Source: Thermohalobaculum sp039027855
Lineage (GTDB): Bacteria; Pseudomonadota; Alphaproteobacteria; Rhodobacterales; Rhodobacteraceae
Direction: 5' to 3'
NCBI GenBank assembly: GCA_039027855.1
Contig: JBCCJI010000009.1
Span: forward strand, 62,001 to 126,000
DNA length: 64,000 nt
The number at the start of each line of letters is the position of its first letter. Positions within the stretch are counted from its first letter, which is position 1. The notes beneath the pieces were generated by a model. The model saw nothing but the letters and a program-made list of their open reading frames with translations, did not search any database and was not told the DNA's origin. Below, piece after piece: positions 34,869 through 42,930 of this stretch. The position numbers and the translations under genes were made by a program.

Positions 34869-35792
34869 ATGCCCTCTGATCCGGGCGGGCACCCGCCGCG
34901 CTTTCACTTCATCTCGGGGCTGCCGCGCTCGGGCTCGACCCTGTTGGCGGCCCTTCTCCGGCAGAACCCGCGCTTCCATGCGGGCATGTCGAGCCCCATC
35001 GCCAGCCTGTTCGAGGGGCTGATCGCGCAGGTCTCGGCCGGCAGCGAGATGGCGCCGATGGTCAACGCAGCACAGCGTGCCCGGATGCTCCGCGGGCTCT
35101 TTGACAGCTATTACGCCGATCACACGGCTGAGGTGATCTTCGACACCAACCGGGGCTGGACCGCGCAGCTGCCCGCGCTGATGCAGCTTTTTCCCGAGGC
35201 GCGGGTGATTTGCTGTGTGCGCAACCTCGCCTGGATCATGGATAGCCTCGAGCGTCAGTTCCGCGCGAATGCCTTCGAGAACACGAGGCTTTTCAACTCG
35301 GCGGCCGAACGCTCCACCGTCTTCACCCGGACCGAGGCGCTGGCCGGCCCCAACCGTCTGGTGGGCTTTGGCTGGCATGCACTGCGCGAGGCCTGTTACT
35401 CCGACCATGCCGAGCGCCTTGTGCTTGTTGATTACGAGCTTCTGGCCAGCCGGCCCGCGGAGGTCATGGATCTGCTCTACGAGTTCATCGGCGAGGAGCG
35501 TTTCGACCATGATTTCGAGAACGTGGCCTATGATGCGCCCGACTTCGACGCGCAGCTTGGCCTCAGCGGGTTGCACCGGATCGACCGGCGCGTCGAGATG
35601 AAGCCGCGCCGGACCGTGCTGCCGCCGGATCTGTTCCGGAAATACGCCAATCTGGCCTTCTGGCAGGCGATGCCCGACAGCCGCGCCTTTCGGATCATCG
35701 CGCAACAGCCCGACGACGCGCCCGCGCCCGAAACCACGATGCCGGCGGGCGAGGAACCGATCGGCGGCGATGGCCCGGGTGGCGCAGCTTGA
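34869..35792 (+). CDS. Sulfotransferase family protein
   Basis: A 307-residue PAPS-dependent sulfotransferase-fold protein. The 5'-phosphosulfate loop is FISGLPRSGSTLLAALL (about residues 14-30), and the 3'-phosphate element is VICCVRNLAWIMDSLERQF (about 114-132). VDYELLASRPAEVMDLLYEF is another family segment. No signal peptide or TM, so cytoplasmic. The acceptor is unknown. It starts 40 bp after the giant gene, with no strong SD, and is followed by the Crp-type regulator gene on the same strand, so the giant protein or a surface glycan are candidate substrates by context only. Confidence 0.88.
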   Translation: MPSDPGGHPPRFHFISGLPRSGSTLLAALLRQNPRFHAGMSSPIASLFEGLIAQVSAGSEMAPMVNAAQRARMLRGLFDSYYADHTAEVIFDTNRGWTAQLPALMQLFPEARVICCVRNLAWIMDSLERQFRANAFENTRLFNSAAERSTVFTRTEALAGPNRLVGFGWHALREACYSDHAERLVLVDYELLASRPAEVMDLLYEFIGEERFDHDFENVAYDAPDFDAQLGLSGLHRIDRRVEMKPRRTVLPPDLFRKYANLAFWQAMPDSRAFRIIAQQPDDAPAPETTMPAGEEPIGGDGPGGAA

Positions 35793-35947
35793 GCGAGCGA
35801 GGCCGCGGCCCTCGTCACCAGGGGCTAGAGACCCGACGATCATCCGCGCCTGCCTCGATCTTCGCCGTTGCGACCGGGCGGTCGCTGCGTCACCCTCGCG
35901 CTGCCGCCACGATGGGCGGTGCTGACGATGGCCGGAGTGGCCGAACC

Positions 35948-36619
35948 ATGGAACGCAGTCATTTCCTGAGCGGCCTGCCCCCCGCTGCCCGCAAGCGTCT
36001 GCTTGCCCGTGGGCGTCGCGCCGTCTTCACCGACGGGACGGTCATCTTCCACCAGGACGATCCCGGCGACAGCATGCTGGTGATCGAGACCGGGCGGGTC
36101 GAGATCAGCTCGATCGGCTCGAACGGCCGGCGCATCCTGCTCGGCCATCTGGGGTCGGGCGATCTGGTGGGCGAGCTCTCGCTGTTCGGCGAGGCGACGC
36201 GGTCGGGTGATGTCACCGCCGCCGGGCCGGTAACGGGCATGGTGCTGACCTTCTCCGATGTGAAGGCCACGCTGACCGAGCATCCCGAAGCGATGTTCTC
36301 GGTCTTGCTCGATCTGTCGCGCAAGCTCCGCTCGGCCAATGCGCTGGCCGAGAACCGTGCGCTGGATGATGGCGCCGCGCGCCTGGCGCGCTGCCTGCTC
36401 GAGCTCACCAAGCGCTGGGGCAGGGTGCAGAACGGCGGCGTTGAGCTGAGCGAGAAGTTCCCGCAGGCGACGCTCGGCCAGATGGCGTCGCTCTCGCGCG
36501 AGAACGTCAACCGGCGCCTGCGCGCCTGGCAGCGCGAGGGCTGGATCCAGAACAACGGCGGCAAGCTGTTTCTCTGCAACACCCAGATCCTAGAGCAAAT
36601 CGCCGAATGCGGCGACTGA
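35948..36619 (+). CDS. Crp/Fnr-family regulator with cAMP-type binding pocket
   Basis: A 223-residue regulator. Residues about 8-120 are a cyclic-nucleotide-binding domain. Its phosphate-binding cassette GELSLFGEATRSGDVTAAG keeps the Glu and the Arg-Ser pair that E. coli CRP uses to hold cAMP (GEL...RS). A long dimer helix follows, then a C-terminal HTH: ATLGQMASLSRENVNRRLRAWQREGWI. No FNR-type cysteine cluster is seen. The start at 35948 has GGAG about ten bases upstream; ATG 35912 is an alternative. A cyclase gene lies 11 kb away in the same region. Confidence 0.88.
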   Translation: MERSHFLSGLPPAARKRLLARGRRAVFTDGTVIFHQDDPGDSMLVIETGRVEISSIGSNGRRILLGHLGSGDLVGELSLFGEATRSGDVTAAGPVTGMVLTFSDVKATLTEHPEAMFSVLLDLSRKLRSANALAENRALDDGAARLARCLLELTKRWGRVQNGGVELSEKFPQATLGQMASLSRENVNRRLRAWQREGWIQNNGGKLFLCNTQILEQIAECGD

Positions 36620-36640
36620 CGACTGACGACTGACGACTGG
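36614..36640. repeat. Short tandem repeat GACTGAC at the Crp gene stop
   Basis: Three perfect GACTGAC units (36614-36634) and a partial fourth (GACTGG, 36635-36640). The TGA stop of the regulator is inside the first unit. Slippage of this 7-mer would leave the stop intact. Confidence 0.8.
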
Positions 36641-36658
36641 GCTACCGGGCGTGTAAGG

Positions 36659-36694
36659 CGCCGGCGACGGTGGTGACGCGCACCGTCGCCGGCG
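36659..36694. terminator. Perfect 14-bp hairpin after the Crp-type gene
   Basis: CGCCGGCGACGGTG (36659-36672) and CACCGTCGCCGGCG (36681-36694), no mismatch, 8-nt loop. It lies 40 bp after the stop and has no T-run. It is the strongest hairpin noted in the window and a probable transcript end or 3' stabiliser. Confidence 0.55.
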
Positions 36695-36731
36695 ATCAAG
36701 CGGTGCCCGCGCCAGACGCAAAGGCGCGGCA

Positions 36732-36797
36732 CCGCGGGGTCAGGAGGGGCCTACCCCGCGGCCCCCGACCCCCCAAGCCCCCGCTGAATGGCGGGGG
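36732..36797. terminator. Two further inverted repeats before the 40-residue ORF stop
   Basis: CCGCGGGGT (36732-36740) pairs with ACCCCGCGG (36753-36761), 12-nt loop. CCCCCGC (36778-36784) pairs with GCGGGGG (36791-36797), 6-nt loop. Read on the minus strand they follow the small ORF stop at 36809, so they may end its transcript or form a bidirectional barrier with the 14-bp hairpin. Confidence 0.45.
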
Positions 36798-36808
36798 GAT
36801 GGCGTGGT

Positions 36809-36931
36809 TCAGATCACCAGCAGAACGCAGAAGATCACGCCGATGGCGGCGATATCGCCGCCGAAGAAGCGGCTGGGGCGAAGGCGTTTGCCGAGGTGCT
36901 GGTTGTAGGGTTCGAAGTCCGGGCGGCGCAT
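36809..36931 (-). CDS. Small membrane protein, 40 residues
   Basis: A short ORF: MRRPDFEPYNQHLGKRLRPS, then FFGGDIAAIGVIFCVLLVI to the stop. A basic, aromatic N-terminal half is followed by one strongly hydrophobic segment of about 15-17 residues reaching the C-terminus, so a tail-anchored, single-span inner-membrane peptide is expected. TTTGGAG lies seven bases before the ATG, good support for translation. No family recognised. A TGTG-N8-CACA dyad is about 65 bp upstream. Confidence 0.65.
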   Translation of the reverse strand: MRRPDFEPYNQHLGKRLRPSRFFGGDIAAIGVIFCVLLVI

Positions 36932-36993
36932 GGCTGATCTCCAAAACGGTGTCTCTGTCTGGAGATGAAGCTAGGCGTCGCGGCGCCTCGCCC

Positions 36994-37011
36994 CTGTGCC
37001 ACCTGACACAG
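36994..37011 (-). promoter_or_regulatory. CRP-like dyad CTGTG-N8-CACAG
   Basis: CTGTG (36994-36998) and CACAG (37007-37011) form perfect 5-bp arms with the CRP spacing (TGTG-N8-CACA). It lies 63-80 bp upstream of the 40-residue ORF on the minus strand, a class I/II activator-like distance. The outer bases do not match the full E. coli consensus (TGTGC...ACACA). Confidence 0.45.
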
Positions 37012-37113
37012 CGCGGGACGCTTTTGCGGCGAGAATTGGGCGGCAGCCCTCACGCCTAATGCCAGCATGCCGGGACCCACGGGCCGCATGTGGGCCGTCC
37101 GCCCGGCCGGCTC

Positions 37114-40100
37114 CTACTCGGCCGCGACCCCGTGCCGGGCGGCGCTCAGTTCGCGGTCGAGTGTGTCACCTGCGCTCGCCCGGGGGCGCGATAGCGGTGC
37201 GATCAGCACATAGATCGCGGGCGTCAGCAGCAGCGTCACCGCCGCTCCGAGCCCAAGACCGCCGAAGACGACCCACCCGATCGCTGCCCGCGCCTCGGAC
37301 CCGGGGCCCAAGCCCAGGATCAGCGGCAGACCGGCCAGCACGGTGGAGATCAGCGTCATCGCGATGGGGCGCAGCCGCGCCGTCGCAGCGCCCGCGGCCG
37401 CGTCCCAGACCGCCGCGCCGCGATCGCGCAGCTGATCGGCAAACTCGACCAAGAGGATGCCGTTCTTGGCCATGATGCCGATCAGCATCAGCACGCCGAT
37501 CTGACTGAAGATATTGACCGTCGTGTCGGTCATCCACAGCGCCGCGATGGCGGCAGCGACGCCAAAGGGCACGGTCACCATCACCACCAGCGCGCTCGTC
37601 AGGCTTTCGAACTGCGCGACGAGCACGAGGAAGACGACCACGACCGCGATCAGGTAGGTGATCGCTAGCGCATCCGACGTCTCCTCCAGCGTCGCCGCCT
37701 CGTCGAGGAAGATCAGCCCGATCCCCTCGGGCAACTGCTCGGCGGCGAGGCCGCGCACGGCCGTGACCGCCGCCGAGAGGGTGATCTCCGGCGCGACGCT
37801 GGCGTCGATCTCGATGGCGCGGCGCTGGCCGTGGCGGTCAAGCTCGGCCGCGACCCCTTGCTCGGTGAAGGTCACGAGATGGATGAGCGGCACCAAGGCC
37901 CCACTGTCGGCGCGCACTTTGAGGTTCAACAGATCCATCGGCTCGCGCACGGCACCGGCGCTCGATTGCAGGATCACGGGCACCGCGCGGTCGGCGACGG
38001 TGATCTCGGCCACCTCGTCCTCGTCGATTAGGGCGCGCAGTGTCGTCGATAGCGCCTCCATGGGCACGCCCAGATCGGCGGCGCGCGCGCGGTCAATCTC
38101 GATCGAGAGCTGCGGCTGCGTCGCCTGGTACTGCACGCGGATGCCGGACAGGCCCTCGACCTCCTCCAGCGCGATGGCGAAGGCATCCACCGCTTCGGCG
38201 ATCTCGGGGTAATGCGCGCCGGTCAGCGCAATCGAGAGCCCACCGGCCGAACTGCCCGATGCGCCGATACTGTTGCCGCGTCTCAGCCGGGCGTTCGCGC
38301 CTGCGATCTCGCGCAGACGCGGGCGGAGATCGGCCTCGATCTCGGCTTGGCTCACCGTCCGTTCGGCCCAGGGGGCGAGGCGCATGGCGATCTGTCCGCG
38401 GTTGAGATCCCAGATCCCGGTGATCGAGGAGACCCCCTCGCCGACACCCGTGGCCGCCCAGGGTGCAAGCATGTCCTCGACCTGCTCCACCTGCCTGTCG
38501 GTGTAGTCGAGCCCGGTGCCGTCCGGGCCCTGCAGGCGCACGGTCACCTGCCCACGATCCTCGGCCGGTACCAGTTCCTCGCCCAGCGTCGGGTAAAGCA
38601 GCGCCGCACCGCCGGCGAGCAGCGCGAAAAGCGCGATGGCCACCAGCGGCGCCTTCATCACCGGCCAAAGCGCCAGGCGGTAGAGCCCAGCCAGCCAGCC
38701 ACCGAGCGGGCCGGTCAACCCGCGGGTCGAGCCGAGCGAGGGCAGGCCCGCCGCGATCATCGGGCAGAGCGACAGCGCCACGAAGGACGAGATCGCCACC
38801 GTGACCGCCAACACAATGCCGAACTCGGAAAACAGGCGCCCGGCGCTGCCCGGCAGGAAGCTGATCGGGATGAACACGGCGATCAGCGTCAGCGTCGTGG
38901 CGATCACGGCGAAGAACACCTCGCGCGTGCCGATCACCGCGGCGGCTCGCGGGCCCATCCCCTCGGCGCGCCGGCGCTGGATGTTCTCGGTCACCACGAT
39001 GGCATCGTCGACCACCAGCCCGGTCGCCAGGACCAGCGCGAGCAGCGTCACCAGATTGATCGAGAAGCCCATGAGCCAGAGCCCGGCGAGCGCACCCGTG
39101 AGCGCCACCGGGATCGTGACGGCGGGGACCAGTGTCGCGCCGAGACGGCCCATGAAGACCAGGATCACCGCGATGACGATCACCAGGGCCACGCCCAGCG
39201 TCTTGATGACCTCCCCGATGGCGCCTTCGATGAACACGGCGTCGTCGCTCATCGTGGTGAAGGTCAAGTCGGGAAAGCGCTGCGACAGCCGCTCCAGCGC
39301 GGCCTCGACCTCGGCGCTGATGGCGACGGTGTTCGACTGCGCCTGCCTGACGATCCCCATGGTCAGGATCGACCGGCCATCGAGGCGGCTGATACTGCCG
39401 GGCGTGGCGAGGCTGTAGTAGACATCGGCCACGTCGCCGAGGCGCACATCGTAGTGCTCGGCCGGGCTCAGCAGCAGGTTCTCGATGCGCTGCGGCTCGG
39501 CCACGGTCGCATCGGCGCGCACCAGCACCTCCTGCTCGCCGGCGGCAAAGCTGCCCACGGGCACGTCGAATTGCGCGGCCTCAAGCAGATCGACGACATC
39601 GCCGATCGAGATGCCGAGGGCGGCCATGCGCTCAGGACGGACAGCGACGCGGATCACCCGTTCGCGCTCGCCGTAAAGGCTGACCTCCGACACGCCGTCC
39701 ACGGCAGTCAGGTCGGGGATCACTTCATCCTCGACCCGGCGGGTAAGAGCATCGAGCGCCAGCGTCGGTGAGGAGACCGCGATGTCGATGATCGCTCGGG
39801 CATCGCGTTCGGATTTGACCACGTAGAGGTCATCGACCCCGTCGGGCAGGCGTGGGGTGATCCGGCTGACCGCCTCGCGCACGTCGCTCGCGGCCTCGGC
39901 CAGATCGCGCGAGGGGCTGAATTCGACGCGCATGCGGAAATTGCCCTCTTCGGAGGACGAGCGGAGCGACTGCACGCCGCTGACGCGGGCCACCGCGCCC
40001 TCGACCATCGCGGTCACTTCGGCGTCGATGGTGGTGGGCGAGGCACCGGGATAGACCGCGCGCACCGAGACGATGGGCCGGTCGATATCGGGCAGTTCGC

Positions 40101-40251
40101 GGACCTCGACGCCCAGGACTGCCGCGATACCAGCGATCACGATCATCAGGTTCATGACCAGCGCCAGCCAGGGCCGGCGGACCGACAGACCGGGAAGGCC
40201 GCCGGAGCCGATGCCGGAACTGAAACCGCCAACATTACCGCCGGGCATCAT
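37114..40251 (-). CDS. RND-family efflux transporter permease
   Basis: A 1045-residue inner-membrane RND (HAE1/AcrB-like) proton antiporter. The N-terminus is cytoplasmic and Gly-rich, then TM1 (WLALVMNLMIVIAGIAAVL) and VEVRELPDIDRPIVSV. The proton-relay aspartates are in ATGLVVDDAIVVTENIQRR. Two large periplasmic loops and 12 TM helices fit the length; LMLIGIMAKNGILLVEFADQLR is near the end. The ATG at 40251 overlaps the adaptor stop by 4 bp (ATGA). No outer-membrane factor or regulator is adjacent, so substrate is unknown. Confidence 0.93.
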   Translation of the reverse strand: MMPGGNVGGFSSGIGSGGLPGLSVRRPWLALVMNLMIVIAGIAAVLGVEVRELPDIDRPIVSVRAVYPGASPTTIDAEVTAMVEGAVARVSGVQSLRSSSEEGNFRMRVEFSPSRDLAEAASDVREAVSRITPRLPDGVDDLYVVKSERDARAIIDIAVSSPTLALDALTRRVEDEVIPDLTAVDGVSEVSLYGERERVIRVAVRPERMAALGISIGDVVDLLEAAQFDVPVGSFAAGEQEVLVRADATVAEPQRIENLLLSPAEHYDVRLGDVADVYYSLATPGSISRLDGRSILTMGIVRQAQSNTVAISAEVEAALERLSQRFPDLTFTTMSDDAVFIEGAIGEVIKTLGVALVIVIAVILVFMGRLGATLVPAVTIPVALTGALAGLWLMGFSINLVTLLALVLATGLVVDDAIVVTENIQRRRAEGMGPRAAAVIGTREVFFAVIATTLTLIAVFIPISFLPGSAGRLFSEFGIVLAVTVAISSFVALSLCPMIAAGLPSLGSTRGLTGPLGGWLAGLYRLALWPVMKAPLVAIALFALLAGGAALLYPTLGEELVPAEDRGQVTVRLQGPDGTGLDYTDRQVEQVEDMLAPWAATGVGEGVSSITGIWDLNRGQIAMRLAPWAERTVSQAEIEADLRPRLREIAGANARLRRGNSIGASGSSAGGLSIALTGAHYPEIAEAVDAFAIALEEVEGLSGIRVQYQATQPQLSIEIDRARAADLGVPMEALSTTLRALIDEDEVAEITVADRAVPVILQSSAGAVREPMDLLNLKVRADSGALVPLIHLVTFTEQGVAAELDRHGQRRAIEIDASVAPEITLSAAVTAVRGLAAEQLPEGIGLIFLDEAATLEETSDALAITYLIAVVVVFLVLVAQFESLTSALVVMVTVPFGVAAAIAALWMTDTTVNIFSQIGVLMLIGIMAKNGILLVEFADQLRDRGAAVWDAAAGAATARLRPIAMTLISTVLAGLPLILGLGPGSEARAAIGWVVFGGLGLGAAVTLLLTPAIYVLIAPLSRPRASAGDTLDRELSAARHGVAAE

Positions 40252-41375
40252 GAATCTCGGCCCACGGCTTTGGTGTCCTTCGAGATGGCGATATCGGCGA
40301 TCACCCGGCGCCCGGGGCGGAGGCGCTGCGTCCCCTCGATCACCACGCGCTCGCCCACCGTGAGCGGCCCATCGACCAGCACCATGCCGTCGCGCCGGGC
40401 CACCATGCGCACGCCGATCCGCTCGACTTGGTCGCCGTTCAACCGCCAAAGATGCACGCTCCCGCGCGAGAACTGCAGCGCCAGTTCGGGCACGGCAGGG
40501 TAGTTGGCGCCTGGCAGATCGAGCCTCACGGAGAAGGAGACACCGGGGCGCAGGATATCGTCGCGGTTCGGCAGTTCGACGCGGACCCGCGCAGCGCGGC
40601 TGGAGGCATCGACCCGGCTGTCGAGTGCGACGATGCGGCCCTCGAAGATCCGCCCCGGCACCGAGGGCGTCGTGGCCGTCACCGCAAGGCCGGGGGCGAG
40701 GCGCGAGAGCGCGGTCTCGGGCACGTCGAACTCCACCAGCAGGCTGGAGCGGTCATCGAAGCTTGCGATCGTGTCGCCCTCGCCGACCCAGGCGCCGGTC
40801 TCGACCTCGCTCAGTCCGGCTACCCCGTCAAAGGGCGCGCGCAGGATACGCTTCGACAGCACCTCGACGGCACGCTCACGCTCAAGCCGCGCGATCTCGG
40901 TGGCGGTGAGCGCCTCGTCGAGCCGCGCGGCCGCGGCGGTGCCGCTCTGGCTCAGCTGACGTTGGCGCGCGAGGTTCCGCTCGGCTTCGGCGAGGCGGGT
41001 CTCGGCCAGCGACAGGGAGAGGCGCGCGGCCTCGTCCTCCAATCCGATCACGACCTTGCCCGCGATAATCGGGCTGCCGGTCGGCAGCGCCATGGCCGTG
41101 ATCTCGCCGTCACCGGGCGCGCGCAGCATGACCGAACGGCGTGCGCGCCCCGTACCGACAATGGCGAGGCTGAGAGCATCCTCCCGTTCCTCGACCACCG
41201 CCGTGATCACGGGTATCGCGCGCGATACCGCCGGTCCGCGCGTTGGCCGCTCTGCGGCGGCCATCTCGGCGTCGGCGAAAAGCGGTAGATGCGCCCGCTG
41301 ATGCCATCCGACCGCGAGCGCCCCGGCGATCAGGCACAGGACAAGGCATTGCTGCCAGATCGACATGGGGCGCAT
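40248..41375 (-). CDS. RND efflux periplasmic adaptor (membrane fusion protein)
   Basis: A 375-residue HlyD/MexE-type adaptor. One N-terminal TM/signal anchor (CLVLCLIAGALAVGW), then the lipoyl half (GDGEITAMALPTGSPI), the helical hairpin (LAETRLAEAERNLARQRQL ... ATEIARLERERAVEVL), RAPFDGVAGLSEVETGAWV, and beta-barrel and membrane-proximal domains. It would bridge the RND permease to an outer-membrane channel encoded elsewhere. GAGG precedes the start. Translated coupled to the permease. Confidence 0.92.
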   Translation of the reverse strand: MRPMSIWQQCLVLCLIAGALAVGWHQRAHLPLFADAEMAAAERPTRGPAVSRAIPVITAVVEEREDALSLAIVGTGRARRSVMLRAPGDGEITAMALPTGSPIIAGKVVIGLEDEAARLSLSLAETRLAEAERNLARQRQLSQSGTAAAARLDEALTATEIARLERERAVEVLSKRILRAPFDGVAGLSEVETGAWVGEGDTIASFDDRSSLLVEFDVPETALSRLAPGLAVTATTPSVPGRIFEGRIVALDSRVDASSRAARVRVELPNRDDILRPGVSFSVRLDLPGANYPAVPELALQFSRGSVHLWRLNGDQVERIGVRMVARRDGMVLVDGPLTVGERVVIEGTQRLRPGRRVIADIAISKDTKAVGRDS

Positions 41376-41579
41376 GGGTGGCCTCGGCGCGGCTGGGCGT
41401 TGACGCTAATCTAGACCGCTACCCTACGCGCGCACAGCGCGAAGCCGTCGCGCCGTTATCACCCGATGGTCAAGGCGCTGAGGCCAGCGTCCGGCAAGCG
41501 CCGGCGCGGCACGGCCGGGTGTCGCGGGCCACAGCGCATCGCGCCCCAGCTTATCGCGCCCCGGCGCGGGCAGCGCACC

Positions 41580-42050
41580 TCATGCTGGCATCTTCCAGGT
41601 CGCGGTCGCATGGGCCGACAGCGTGCCAGCAGCATCGAAGGCGCGGCTTTCCATGAAGGCCATGCTCCGCCCGCGGCGGAGGAACGACCCCTCGACCGTT
41701 ACCGTGCCGCTGCCGACGGGGCGGAGGTATTGGATCTTCATCTCGATGGTGGCGCCGGGGCCCGCGACCTTGTTGACCAGATGGCCCATCGAGATGTCCA
41801 TCACCGTCGCCAGCACCCCGCCATGCACCACGCCCTGCGGGTTGAAGCTCATCTCCGAGGCGTCGAAGGTGATGCGGCATACCTGCTTCTCGGCATCCGC
41901 CGCGCCCTCGGGCAGATAGGCGTAGGTCAGCCCCCAGAGGCGGGCGAGGAAGAACTGCTCGAACCGCTGCTCATGGGTGGCAAGCGCCTCCTCGAAACGG
42001 GCGCGCGCCGCATTCTCGTCGACGCGGCGCGGCGGGGTTCCGTCGGCCAT
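41580..42050 (-). CDS. PaaI-type hotdog thioesterase
   Basis: A 156-residue single hotdog-fold acyl-CoA thioesterase (PaaI/YbgC-like). The active-site region is NPQGVVHGGVLATVMDISMG, and GATIEMKIQYLRPVGSG is the following strand pair. The start at 42050 (MADGTPPRRVDENAARARF) has GAGG upstream. It begins 10 bp after the crotonase stop, in a probable operon CaiB/BaiF > crotonase > thioesterase, and likely releases CoA from an intermediate or a dead-end acyl-CoA of that pathway. Confidence 0.88.
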   Translation of the reverse strand: MADGTPPRRVDENAARARFEEALATHEQRFEQFFLARLWGLTYAYLPEGAADAEKQVCRITFDASEMSFNPQGVVHGGVLATVMDISMGHLVNKVAGPGATIEMKIQYLRPVGSGTVTVEGSFLRRGRSMAFMESRAFDAAGTLSAHATATWKMPA

Positions 42051-42060
42051 GGATGCGGCC

Positions 42061-42891
42061 TCAGGCGCCGATGAAGTTGGGCTTGCGCTTCTCCATGAAG
42101 GCGCGGCGACCTTCGATATAGTCCTGGCTGTCGAAGCACTCTTCGACCCGGCGGGCGCAGCCATCCAGATCGGCCTCGGCCCGGTCCTTCACCGCCTCGT
42201 TGATCACGTATTTGCAGCTGTTGACCGTCAGCGGTGCGTTGGCGGCGATGGTCTCGGCCAGCGCGGCAGCGGTCGCCGCCACGTCCTCGGCCGGGACGAC
42301 GCGGTTGACGAGCCCCATGATCCGCGCCTCCTCGGCATCGAAGCGGCGGGCGGTGAAGAAGATCTCCTTGGCGAAGGCGGGCCCGACCACCTCGACCAGC
42401 CGGCGGATGCCGCCATAGCCATAGCCGAGGCCCAGCTTGGCCGCCGGCACCGCGAACTGGCTGTTGTCGCCGCAAATTCGGATGTCGCAGCAGATCGCCA
42501 GCGCCATGCCGCCGCCCACGCAAAACCCGTCGATCTGCGCGATCACCGGCTTCGGAAAGGCCGAGACCTTGTCATACACCCGGCGCACGGCCGCGTTGTA
42601 ATGGGCGATGCCGTCCTTGGTGGAGCGCTCGCTCTCGAACTTCGAGATATCGGCGCCCGAGACGAAGGCCTTGCCGCCCGCGCCCGAGACGATCAGTACC
42701 CGCACCGAGGGATCATCGGCATAGGCGTCGAGCAGGCCTTCCACCGCCTCCCACATCTCGAGGTTTACGGCATTCCGTTTCTCGGGCTGGTTGAAGATGA
42801 TCCGCGCGACCACGCCCTCGCGCTCGGTCAGGATCTTGTCGGTGGCGGGGATCGGCGTCTCGGGCAGGGTTGTGGCGGCTGCGGTGCTCAT
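42061..42891 (-). CDS. Crotonase-family protein (enoyl-CoA hydratase-like)
   Basis: A 276-residue crotonase. The first oxyanion element is AFVSGADISKFE, the second DGFCVGGGMALAICCDIRI. At the classical catalytic site the PE motif glutamate is replaced: FAVPAAKLGLGYGYGGIRRL. The second glutamate position (AKEIFFTARR) is kept. So simple enoyl-CoA hydration is doubtful, and another crotonase reaction (isomerase, lyase or hydrolase) is possible. GAGGGA precedes the ATG. Between the CaiB/BaiF and thioesterase genes on one strand. Confidence 0.88.
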   Translation of the reverse strand: MSTAAATTLPETPIPATDKILTEREGVVARIIFNQPEKRNAVNLEMWEAVEGLLDAYADDPSVRVLIVSGAGGKAFVSGADISKFESERSTKDGIAHYNAAVRRVYDKVSAFPKPVIAQIDGFCVGGGMALAICCDIRICGDNSQFAVPAAKLGLGYGYGGIRRLVEVVGPAFAKEIFFTARRFDAEEARIMGLVNRVVPAEDVAATAAALAETIAANAPLTVNSCKYVINEAVKDRAEADLDGCARRVEECFDSQDYIEGRRAFMEKRKPNFIGA

Positions 42892-42930
42892 CGGGTGTCC
42901 CTCGTAACTCGGTCGGTCGTGGCAGTTGTG

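Noticed and set aside
32609..34870. 753-codon open frame opposite the giant protein gene
   Set aside because: Shadow of the Ig-like repeats; the translation repeats with the same period and has no recognisable domain or start signal.
36614..36640. GACTGAC tandem repeat as a CRISPR or phase-variation tract
   Set aside because: Units are 7 bp with no spacers, so not CRISPR. The repeat begins at the stop codon and changes in copy number would not alter the reading frame of the regulator.
38212..39771. 519-codon open frame opposite the RND permease
   Set aside because: Antisense of a full-length transporter with intact motifs; the translation is low-complexity and highly charged.
41530..41574. 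Direct repeat ATCGCGCCCC (two copies) before the thioesterase stop
   Set aside because: Short, GC-rich and in a terminal gap; chance is a sufficient explanation.
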